A stretch of DNA of 5,749 nucleotides, from positions 1-5,749 of the forward strand of contig USCU01000082.1 in assembly GCA_900553335.1 (NCBI GenBank), given 5' to 3'. Positions 1-5,749 of the stretch are shown here, piece after piece. A program made the translations under genes and the position numbers. Below the pieces are notes generated by a model. That model made no database searches and was not told the DNA's origin. It saw only the letters and a program-made list of their open reading frames with translations. Each line of letters begins with the position of its first letter. The first letter of the stretch is position 1. Source of the DNA: an uncultured Ruminococcus sp. (GTDB lineage: Bacteria; Bacillota; Clostridia; Oscillospirales; Ruminococcaceae).

Positions 1-13
1 ATTTATACAGCTG

Positions 14-22
14 TGGTATACT
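14..22 (+). promoter_or_regulatory. Probable extended -10 promoter element for the surface-protein gene
   Basis: The bases read TG-G-TATACT: a TGn extension directly before a hexamer that differs from the TATAAT consensus at one position. An extended -10 of this kind suits a sigma-A-type promoter. A start point near position 29 would give a leader of roughly 88 nt before the ATG at 117. The matching -35 would fall at or before the window edge and cannot be seen. A second, weaker hexamer (TATAGT, 25-30) lies just downstream. The call rests on motif resemblance and position only. Confidence 0.5.
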
Positions 23-105
23 GATATAGTAAATCATTATACCTAAAAGCTGTATGTCTAATGACGGAACATTGCAGCTGATTAATGATATGATCAAAAA
101 ATATT

Positions 106-110
106 GGAGG
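106..110 (+). promoter_or_regulatory. Shine-Dalgarno that fixes the surface-protein start at 117
   Basis: GGAGG lies 6 nt before the ATG at 117. This decides between that ATG and the in-frame upstream ATG at 54, which has no purine-rich site ahead of it and would put a polar stretch before the signal peptide. Confidence 0.9.
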
Positions 111-116
111 AACAAA

Positions 117-2816
117 ATGAAAAAACTATTATCACTTTTACTTACACTGGCAATGCTGTTATCTTTGGCAGTTGTAGGCGCAAACGCATATGACAATGAG
201 GAAGAAGATGAATCATTGATATCAGCTATACTTACTTCTGATGATATTCCGTATTCTGAGGAATTTTCAGTAGATAAGACGTGTGAATATGTTGTTTATG
301 GTATATCGTCTGCTCCTTTTTCAGGAAAGATGACTTCTAGCGGAAGTGAAGTTTTGAGCTTTAAAGCTGAAGCAGTTGAAATTGAAGAAATTGAAGAAGA
401 CATTTATGTTGTTGAGGAGTCTATAGAGCTTTTAGAGGGCAGCGTTTATACATTAAATGTTGATAGCTTTGACGGCGCAAACGAAGATATGCTGGTAATT
501 ACAGTTGCAGAGCCTTTTATATTTGATTTCGGAGTTTTAGCAGAAAATGTAAATACAGGCGATATTCCTTTTTCAACAGAGTTTACTACTTCATCGGCTG
601 AGCAATATGCTGTTCAGATTTATTCTCCGGTTAATGTAAGCGGAAGAATTTTAGATGAGAACGGAAAAACGGTATACGAGTATAATACTTATTACCAAAA
701 TGAACTTTATGATGTATATGATATAATAAAGCTGTCTGCGAACAGCACCTATACTTTTACAATTGATGAAAGTGATGGGGCTTCGGAGGATACAGTTGAT
801 GTTTTCATTTCAGAAGCAAAATCCGATGAAGAGGATTTGTATATCGGTGTTTTAAAACATTCGGATTTACCTCTTGACGCTGTTTTGCAGCCTGAAACCA
901 CGGGAAAATATGACGTTACTATAGGTTCGCCTGTAGATTTCACAGCAAGCATAGTCAACTCATCGGGAGAAACAGTTTCGGCTTTTACGGCTGAGTATGA
1001 CGAAATCGAATACAGTGTTGATGAAACGGTTGTTTTAAGTGAGGGTGAAGAGTATCATCTTCTTTTGAACGCTTCGGAAGAGTTTGACGGAAGAGTCATT
1101 ATAAATGTATGCAAAGAATATGTCGATCCGGACGCTATTTTAGATGAAGAGATTAAAGGCTCCGATGTTCCGACAAGCTTTACATTCTCGTCTGAAACAG
1201 ATGATTTTTATGAAGTTTCCTTTATGGCTAACGATATGTTTGACTGGAGCATTGTTGATCAGGACGGAAATGTGCTTATAAGCAAAAAGTACGATCCATA
1301 TTCGGTAGGAACGATGGGATATTATTCAGCTATAATAAAAGCTGAAGCCGGAGTGGAGTACAATTTGTATATAGACTCTTACGAGGGCCTGGACGAAGAT
1401 GATATCTATTTGTTTATAACCAAAGTCGAGCTTGACGACGAAGAGGAATTTCCTGTTAGTAAGTTGATTACAGGTGACAGTATTCCATATACAGTGGAAT
1501 TTACAGCTCCGAATGATGGAATTTACGGTGCTGCGATATCAGCTTTGGCTGAGTTTTCAGCGAGCATAAAGGATAAGGACGGCAATGTAGTTGTGACGCT
1601 TGACTCGGCGCTTGAGACAACCTATGACTATACTGCAGTGGATTATGCATATCTTGATGAGGGAGAAACTTACTATCTCAGCATTGATAGCTACAGCGGA
1701 AAGCCTACAGATGTTTTGACTATAGATATAGCATCTGTTGATCCTGTAATTGATATAGAGGACGGCATTTTAAACGAAATGTTTTTATACAGCGACCTTG
1801 ATAACGGTCCTAAAACATTTGAGATGACTGCAAATGAATCATGTGACTATTCTCTTGTGATAATGTCGGTTTCTTCTGTTAAATATAAAGTAACTGATGA
1901 GGACGGCAACGTTTTAATGGAAGCGGAAACCGAATCCGGTGATTATGAAATGGCAGAAGATTTTGCTTCATTTGAGGCAGGTAAAAAATATTACTTAACG
2001 CTTGAAGGGTATTCGGATTGTGACAACGGACCGGTAGTTGCTGCTGTTTTCAAGTCAGATGAATTTGATTTTGCCTTAGTGGATATATCCTATTATGACG
2101 AAGGGGAAAGATTTGATGACATAGCAGATATGCTGCTCGCTTATCACGGAACGGATACGGATGTTTATGTTCCTTTAGATTCGTCGGAAATTGGCGTAAT
2201 AGGGCAGTATGCTTTTGAAAACAAAAATATTGAATCAATAATTCTTGAAGATGGCTATGAGGCCATTCATAATTACGCTTTCCTAAACTGCAAAGAATTA
2301 AGTGAAGTATATCTGCCTGACGGATTAAGCTTTATAGGCTATGGTGCATTTATGGGCTGCGATAACTTAAAGTCGATCGAAATAGGAAGCGATATATTCA
2401 TTATCGAACCATATGCTTTAGGATATGATTCTAACATGAACAAGATCGAGGATTTTGTAATCTATGGATATGTGGGAACTGCTGCTGAGCAGTATGCAAT
2501 TGATAACGGCTTTACTTTCATTGATATTGAAAATGAGCCTATAGAAGATCCTACTGATGAAGAAAAGCCTACAACAGTTGAAACTACAACAATAGAGAAT
2601 TCTGCAGATTCTTCAAATACCAAATCTACAGCAGCAGTAAAAAAACCTTCAGGCACAACGACAAAAACAACTACCACGACAGCTGTAAACAATTCTAATG
2701 GCTCTAACACGAATACAGGAACTAAGAGTTATGTTTTGGTTATCTTTATAATTGTTTTGGCAGCAATCGCTGTAGTAATTGTGATTAAATTTATAAACGT
2801 TAAGAAGCAAAAGTAA
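117..2816 (+). CDS. Secreted, membrane-anchored repeat protein with a BspA-like leucine-rich domain
   Basis: An 899-residue protein, probably displayed on the cell surface; its ligand and role are unknown. Residues 1-24 form a signal peptide (MKK, a Leu/Ala core, then ANA before Tyr25). Residues 33-651 hold six tandem repeats of about 100 residues. Each has an early IP-type turn, a central D-x-DGNV-like strand and turn, and a late aGxxYxLxIDSYxG-like strand, a pattern resembling PPC-type (pre-peptidase C-terminal) beta-sandwich domains. Residues about 683-803 are a BspA-like/LRR_5 domain (IGQYAF, IHNYAF, IGYGAF, GTAAEQYA). Residues about 806-870 are a Thr/Ser/Asn-rich stalk, and 872-893 a membrane helix followed by a short KKQK-type tail. 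There is no LPXTG motif and no recognisable catalytic site. The protein is very acidic and has only three Arg. The start is 117, with GGAGG 6 nt upstream. The lepA start follows after 15 nt, so cotranscription is likely. BspA-like proteins in gut bacteria and protists are often linked to adhesion; adhesion is only an inference here. Confidence 0.9.
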   Translation: MKKLLSLLLTLAMLLSLAVVGANAYDNEEEDESLISAILTSDDIPYSEEFSVDKTCEYVVYGISSAPFSGKMTSSGSEVLSFKAEAVEIEEIEEDIYVVEESIELLEGSVYTLNVDSFDGANEDMLVITVAEPFIFDFGVLAENVNTGDIPFSTEFTTSSAEQYAVQIYSPVNVSGRILDENGKTVYEYNTYYQNELYDVYDIIKLSANSTYTFTIDESDGASEDTVDVFISEAKSDEEDLYIGVLKHSDLPLDAVLQPETTGKYDVTIGSPVDFTASIVNSSGETVSAFTAEYDEIEYSVDETVVLSEGEEYHLLLNASEEFDGRVIINVCKEYVDPDAILDEEIKGSDVPTSFTFSSETDDFYEVSFMANDMFDWSIVDQDGNVLISKKYDPYSVGTMGYYSAIIKAEAGVEYNLYIDSYEGLDEDDIYLFITKVELDDEEEFPVSKLITGDSIPYTVEFTAPNDGIYGAAISALAEFSASIKDKDGNVVVTLDSALETTYDYTAVDYAYLDEGETYYLSIDSYSGKPTDVLTIDIASVDPVIDIEDGILNEMFLYSDLDNGPKTFEMTANESCDYSLVIMSVSSVKYKVTDEDGNVLMEAETESGDYEMAEDFASFEAGKKYYLTLEGYSDCDNGPVVAAVFKSDEFDFALVDISYYDEGERFDDIADMLLAYHGTDTDVYVPLDSSEIGVIGQYAFENKNIESIILEDGYEAIHNYAFLNCKELSEVYLPDGLSFIGYGAFMGCDNLKSIEIGSDIFIIEPYALGYDSNMNKIEDFVIYGYVGTAAEQYAIDNGFTFIDIENEPIEDPTDEEKPTTVETTTIENSADSSNTKSTAAVKKPSGTTTKTTTTTAVNNSNGSNTNTGTKSYVLVIFIIVLAAIAVVIVIKFINVKKQK
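213..2069 (+). repeat. Six tandem protein repeats of about 100 residues (coding repeats)
   Basis: Approximate units by residue of the surface protein are 33-133, 134-239, 240-338, 339-444, 445-548 and 549-651. Three landmarks recur. The first is DIP/DLP/DVP/SIP near the start (Pro at 45, 151, 252, 352, 457; the sixth unit has SDLDNGP at 559-565). The second is a central strand-turn such as DENGK, DQDGN, DKDGN or DEDGN. The third is a closing strand such as EGSVYTLNVDSFDG, GVEYNLYIDSYEG or GETYYLSIDSYSG. The units have diverged strongly in sequence and no long DNA repeats were noticed, which suggests old duplications. The PPC-like fold is inferred from the strand pattern. Confidence 0.8.
381..398 (+). 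repeat. Two copies of a 9-bp direct repeat (ATTGAAGAA) inside the first protein repeat
   Basis: ATTGAAGAA occurs twice head to tail and encodes IEE-IEE within an acidic loop (VEIEEIEED). The other five units lack this stretch, so it may be a small in-frame expansion by slippage. Change by whole 9-bp units would keep the reading frame. Confidence 0.7.
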
Positions 2817-2819
2817 GGA
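2815..2819 (+). promoter_or_regulatory. Distant Shine-Dalgarno for lepA overlapping the upstream stop codon
   Basis: AAGGA begins inside the TAA stop of the surface-protein gene (2814-2816) and ends 12 nt before the lepA ATG, longer than the usual 5-9 nt. A second purine run, AAAGG (2827-2831), touches the ATG and is too close to act as a normal site. A TAA at 2826-2828 in the lepA frame rules out any start further upstream, so the ATG at 2832 stands. Reinitiation by ribosomes that finish the upstream gene would explain the layout. Confidence 0.5.
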
Positions 2820-2831
2820 TTTATTTAAAGG

Positions 2832-4634
2832 ATGAAGAAGGAAAATATCAGAAATTTCTGTATAATCGCTCATATTGATCACGGAAAAAGTACCCTTGCC
2901 GACAGAATTTTAGAACTTACGTCAACCGTTGAGCTAAGAGATATGGAAAACCAGCTTTTAGACGATATGGATATTGAGCGTGAGCGTGGAATAACAATAA
3001 AGGCGAGAGCAGTAAGGCTTAATTACAAATCTCAAAACGGTGATGATTATGTTTTTAACCTTATAGATACTCCGGGGCATGTTGATTTTAACTATGAGGT
3101 TTCAAGGAGTCTTGCAGCTTGTGAGGGAGCTGTGCTTGTTGTTGACGCATCTCAGGGCATTGAGGCGCAGACGCTTGCAAACACTTATCTTGCAATTGAG
3201 CATGACCTTGAGGTAGTGCCTGTTGTGAACAAAATCGACTTGCCGAGCGCTGATCCTGAAAGAGTATGCAAAGAGGTTGAGGATATAATCGGGATCCCTG
3301 CTCTTGATGCGCCGAGAATTTCGGCAAAGCTCGGAACGAACATTGCTGAGGTTTTAGAGAGAGTAATAACAGACATTCCTGCTCCAAAGGGCGATGCCAA
3401 CGCTCCGCTTAAAGCGCTGATATTCGACAGCTATTATGACCAATACAAGGGAGTAATAGTATATGTAAGAATAATTGAGGGAACACTTCGTGTTGGAGAT
3501 AATATTCGCTTTATTGCAACAGGAGCTGAATTCCAAACCGTTGAAGTTGGCTTTATGGGTGCTCGTGATCTCGTATCTGTTAAGGAAATAAAAGCGGGCG
3601 AGGTAGGATATATTGCAGCGTCTATTAAAGATATAGGCGACACAAGAGTGGGTGATACCGTAACGCTTGTTAGTAATCCATGCGATGAGCCGTTAGAGGG
3701 TTATAAAAAAGTAAACTCAATGGTGTTTTCGGGAATTTATCCTGTTGACGGAGCAAAATATCCGGATTTAAGAGAAGCGCTTGAAAAGCTTATGCTAAAT
3801 GACGCATCGCTCTCTTTTGAACCGGAAACATCAATTGCTCTCGGTTTTGGTTTCAGGTGTGGATTTTTAGGCCTCTTGCATATGGAAATTATACAGGAGC
3901 GCCTTGAAAGAGAGTATAATCTTGATCTTATCACAACCGCTCCGAGCGTAATTTATAAGGTTAATCTTACAAGCGGTGAAACGATTTTTATCGACAATCC
4001 TACAAACTATCCGGATCCGGCTGTGATCCAGTCAGCTGAGGAGCCTGTTGTAAGTGCGCATATCCTTACTCCGAGCGATTTTATCGGAAGCGTTATGGAG
4101 CTTTGTCAGGAGCGCAGGGGCGTGTTTAAGGATATGAAATATCTTGATGAAACGAGAGCGGATCTTCATTATATCTTACCGCTAAATGAGATCGTTTATG
4201 ATTTTTTTGATGCGCTTAAGTCGAGAACGAAAGGCTATGCTTCTTTTGATTACGAGGTAAAGGGCTATGAGCCGAGCCGCCTTGTAAAGCTTGATATACT
4301 GTTAAACGGCGATGTTGTTGATGCGCTTTCATTTATAGTCCATACTGACAAGGCATATGCCAGAGGACGAAAGATATGCGAAAAGCTGAAAGACAATATT
4401 CCACGTCAGCTTTTTGAAGTGCCTATACAAGCGGCAATCGGCGGAAAGATAATAGCGAGAGAAACGATAAAAGCGCTTAGAAAAGATGTCTTGGCAAAAT
4501 GCTACGGCGGCGATATAACCAGAAAGAAAAAGCTTTTGGAGAAACAAAAAGAGGGTAAAAAGAGAATGAGAAAGCTTGGTTCTGTTGAAGTTCCTCAAGA
4601 GGCTTTTATGAGCGTATTAAAGCTTGATGAGTAA
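2832..4634 (+). CDS. lepA: Elongation factor 4 (LepA), ribosome-associated GTPase
   Basis: A translational GTPase that binds the ribosome. It was described as a back-translocase and is also implicated in 30S assembly and translation initiation; it acts in the cytoplasm or at the inner face of the membrane. It has 600 residues, essentially the same length as E. coli LepA (599). The GTPase motifs are complete: P-loop AHIDHGKS (13-20), switch region RERGITIKA (50-58), DTPGH (79-83, His83 being the GTP-hydrolysis histidine of the family), NKID (133-136) and SAK (164-166). Domain II follows from about residue 188, then the EF-G-like domains III and V. The LepA-specific C-terminal domain (from about residue 482) carries the family's hallmark [20 protein letters not shown] and [20 protein letters not shown] stretches. 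The absence of an EF-G domain IV and the presence of this C-terminal domain separate it from EF-G, TypA/BipA and RF3. It starts 15 nt after the surface-protein gene, and the next gene begins 11 nt after its stop. No truncation or missing key residue is seen. Confidence 0.98.
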   Translation: MKKENIRNFCIIAHIDHGKSTLADRILELTSTVELRDMENQLLDDMDIERERGITIKARAVRLNYKSQNGDDYVFNLIDTPGHVDFNYEVSRSLAACEGAVLVVDASQGIEAQTLANTYLAIEHDLEVVPVVNKIDLPSADPERVCKEVEDIIGIPALDAPRISAKLGTNIAEVLERVITDIPAPKGDANAPLKALIFDSYYDQYKGVIVYVRIIEGTLRVGDNIRFIATGAEFQTVEVGFMGARDLVSVKEIKAGEVGYIAASIKDIGDTRVGDTVTLVSNPCDEPLEGYKKVNSMVFSGIYPVDGAKYPDLREALEKLMLNDASLSFEPETSIALGFGFRCGFLGLLHMEIIQERLEREYNLDLITTAPSVIYKVNLTSGETIFIDNPTNYPDPAVIQSAEEPVVSAHILTPSDFIGSVMELCQERRGVFKDMKYLDETRADLHYILPLNEIVYDFFDALKSRTKGYASFDYEVKGYEPSRLVKLDILLNGDVVDALSFIVHTDKAYARGRKICEKLKDNIPRQLFEVPIQAAIGGKIIARETIKALRKDVLAKCYGGDITRKKKLLEKQKEGKKRMRKLGSVEVPQEAFMSVLKLDE

Positions 4635-4635
4635 A

Positions 4636-4640
4636 AGGAG
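4636..4640 (+). promoter_or_regulatory. Shine-Dalgarno that fixes the start of the small membrane protein
   Basis: AGGAG lies 5 nt before the ATG at 4646 and directly after the lepA stop. A nearer ATG at 4642 sits one base from it and opens only a three-codon frame (MDD-stop), so 4646 is the sensible start. Confidence 0.85.
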
Positions 4641-4645
4641 AATGG

Positions 4646-5104
4646 ATGACTGATTTGCAAAAAGCGGTAAAGCTGTCGCTGATAACGGGTTTTATCGGTG
4701 CGGCGGCGCTTCCGATACTTCATGAAACGTATGCAAATATATCCAAGAGCTTTGCGGCGGTTTGTTTGCTTTTGGGATTTGTGTTATGCGGAATTTTGTA
4801 TTCCAAAAGAGAGGTTAAAAGTGCACTTTGTGCTATAACTGTTCAGATATCCCTTTCCGCAGCGTTAGGATTTGCGCTTTATGTTTTAATACATCCGCTC
4901 ACAGTTTCTTTTTTAAATAAGATCTCAAAGTATTTTTATCTTTCGGCATATGACAGCTTTTTATATTATTCTTTGGTTCTTTTAAGTTTACTTGGCATTT
5001 ATATTGTATATGCGGTGGCGCATATTTTGGTAGTGCTGATCAAAAGGACAAAGGCTTCAAACGAAAAAATCAAATCATATATTGACAACGCATTCGACGA
5101 CTGA
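4646..5104 (+). CDS. Small polytopic membrane protein of unknown function
   Basis: A 152-residue protein whose family I do not recognise. It reads as an integral membrane protein with about four hydrophobic segments: residues 9-26 (weaker, rich in Gly/Ala, ending in a Pro), 36-53, 60-85 and 106-132. A basic patch follows the second segment (SKREVK, 53-58). The last helix is followed by a charged, probably cytoplasmic tail (KRTK, then an acidic end in DD). There is no signal peptide, no catalytic motif and no paired cysteines. A good AGGAG lies 5 nt ahead of the start. The gene follows lepA by 11 nt and is separated from hemW by one base, so it should be transcribed with both and its translation probably feeds into hemW. 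A link to ribosome or heme functions cannot be read from the sequence. It is likely real: the binding site, length and tight packing all agree. Confidence 0.85.
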   Translation: MTDLQKAVKLSLITGFIGAAALPILHETYANISKSFAAVCLLLGFVLCGILYSKREVKSALCAITVQISLSAALGFALYVLIHPLTVSFLNKISKYFYLSAYDSFLYYSLVLLSLLGIYIVYAVAHILVVLIKRTKASNEKIKSYIDNAFDD

Positions 5105-5105
5105 T

Positions 5106-5749
5106 ATGACGGGTATATATATACACATTCCATTTTGTAAAAGAAAATGTCCGTATTGTGATTTTTATTCACTTGACAATCAAAATGAGGACATTTTTTC
5201 TGCCTATGTATCAAGGCTTTGCGAGGAAGCAGAAAGCTATAAGGGCAAAAAAATATCCGTTGATACAATTTATTTCGGCGGAGGAACTCCAAGTATTTTA
5301 AGCTACAGTCAAATTGGCACGATACTAAATGCGGTAAAAGATAGCTTTAATGTACTTGAAAATGCGGAGATCACTTTAGAGGCTAATCCGTCATCAGTTG
5401 ATTTTAAAAAGCTTGAGGGTATAATAAAATCAGGAGTTAACCGTATTTCCTTTGGAATTCAGTCTGCTTGTGACGATGAGCTTTTAAGCCTTGGCCGGCT
5501 TCATAGCTTTGACGAAGCAAAAAGGGCAGTAGTAAATGCCCGTAACGCCGGATTTAAAAACATTTCGGCTGACCTTATGATAGCAACGTGGGGGCAAACA
5601 AAAGAGAGCTTAAAGCGTTCGGTTATTAATATTGCGAAGCTCGGAGTAGAACATATTTCGTGCTATATTTTAAAGGTTGAGGATGGAACACCTTATTCGA
5701 AAATGAATTTAACTCTGCCTGACGAAGATCAGTGTGCCGAGTATTATCT
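5106..5749 (+). CDS. hemW: HemW, radical SAM heme chaperone family (partial, cut by window end)
   Basis: The first 214 codons of a protein whose family is usually about 375-380 residues long. The N-terminus GIYIHIPFCKRKCPYCDF carries the radical SAM cluster motif C-x3-C-x2-C at Cys11, Cys15 and Cys18. Phe20 stands where true oxygen-independent coproporphyrinogen III dehydrogenase (HemN) has a fourth Cys, which is the HemW signature. Further family motifs are GGGTPS (58-63, SAM binding), LEANP (91-95), RISFGIQS (113-120) and LGRLH (129-133). HemW proteins were long annotated as HemN; in Lactococcus and E. coli they bind heme and deliver it to target enzymes. Whether this organism makes or uses heme is unknown. 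The segment DLMIATWGQT (156-165) departs from the common GLPGQT form. The ATG is one base after the stop of the membrane-protein gene with no clear Shine-Dalgarno before it, so translation is probably coupled. The frame is open to the last base. Confidence 0.95.
   Translation, partial: MTGIYIHIPFCKRKCPYCDFYSLDNQNEDIFSAYVSRLCEEAESYKGKKISVDTIYFGGGTPSILSYSQIGTILNAVKDSFNVLENAEITLEANPSSVDFKKLEGIIKSGVNRISFGIQSACDDELLSLGRLHSFDEAKRAVVNARNAGFKNISADLMIATWGQTKESLKRSVINIAKLGVEHISCYILKVEDGTPYSKMNLTLPDEDQCAEYY

Noticed and set aside
5..55. 8-bp inverted repeat (ATACAGCT at 5-12, AGCTGTAT at 48-55) flanking the promoter
   Set aside because: The arms are 35 bases apart and the first lies upstream of the likely transcription start, so it cannot fold in the transcript. 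As an operator it has no further support, and a short match in AT-rich DNA can arise by chance.
54..116. In-frame ATG at 54 that would extend the surface protein by 21 residues
   Set aside because: There is no ribosome binding site before it, and it would put a polar stretch ahead of a textbook signal peptide. The ATG at 117 has GGAGG at the right distance.
2462..2710. Minus-strand open frame rich in Val/Phe opposite the Thr-rich stalk
   Set aside because: It is the antisense of the ACN-rich Thr codons, has no plausible domain, and lies fully inside a convincing gene.
2817..2831. Possible terminator between the surface gene and lepA
   Set aside because: The 15-nt gap has no GC-rich stem and no U-tract after a hairpin.
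3088..3400. Overlapping minus-strand open frames within lepA
   Set aside because: They are shadows of the strongly conserved lepA coding frame, with low-complexity translations and no family features.
4642..4653. Three-codon frame (MDD-stop) overlapping the start of the membrane-protein gene
   Set aside because: Its ATG is one base from the AGGAG, too close for normal initiation, and the frame is too short to treat as a leader peptide without other evidence.
4999..5292. Minus-strand open frame spanning the junction of the membrane-protein gene and hemW
   Set aside because: It overlaps two well-supported + strand genes, including the radical SAM motif region of hemW, and its translation shows nothing recognisable.

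Overview
The window looks like a piece of an anaerobic, low-GC Firmicutes (class Clostridia) chromosome, most likely a gut Oscillospiraceae/Ruminococcaceae-type organism. This rests on the AT-rich composition, the GGAGG-type ribosome binding sites, a BspA-like leucine-rich surface protein with a Thr-rich stalk, and lepA close to hemW, an order common in Clostridia. The taxon is inferred from style and context; no 16S or other marker gene is present.

Layout, all on the + strand. Positions 1-116 hold a probable extended -10 promoter (14-22) and a leader ending in a strong Shine-Dalgarno (106-110). Positions 117-2816 encode an 899-residue secreted, membrane-anchored protein. It has a signal peptide, six tandem repeats of about 100 residues that look like PPC-type beta-sandwich modules, a short BspA-like leucine-rich domain, a Thr/Ser/Asn-rich stalk and a C-terminal transmembrane helix. 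Positions 2832-4634 encode LepA (elongation factor 4), complete and with all GTPase motifs. Positions 4646-5104 encode a 152-residue protein with about four membrane helices and no family I recognise. From 5106 to the window end is the 5' part of hemW (radical SAM heme chaperone family).

The gaps between genes are 15, 11 and 1 nt, and I see no terminator in any of them, so the four genes plausibly form one transcription unit. LepA and HemW are housekeeping proteins. In many Firmicutes the same cluster continues into hrcA-grpE-dnaK-dnaJ, which would lie beyond the window if that order is kept. The two less expected members are the large surface protein at the head of the unit and the small membrane protein between lepA and hemW.

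I found no mobile element, CRISPR array, tRNA, rRNA or riboswitch, and nothing that amounts to a clear new system. The most novel material is the repeat protein and the small membrane protein, both of unknown function. No gene-free stretch exceeds 116 bases.
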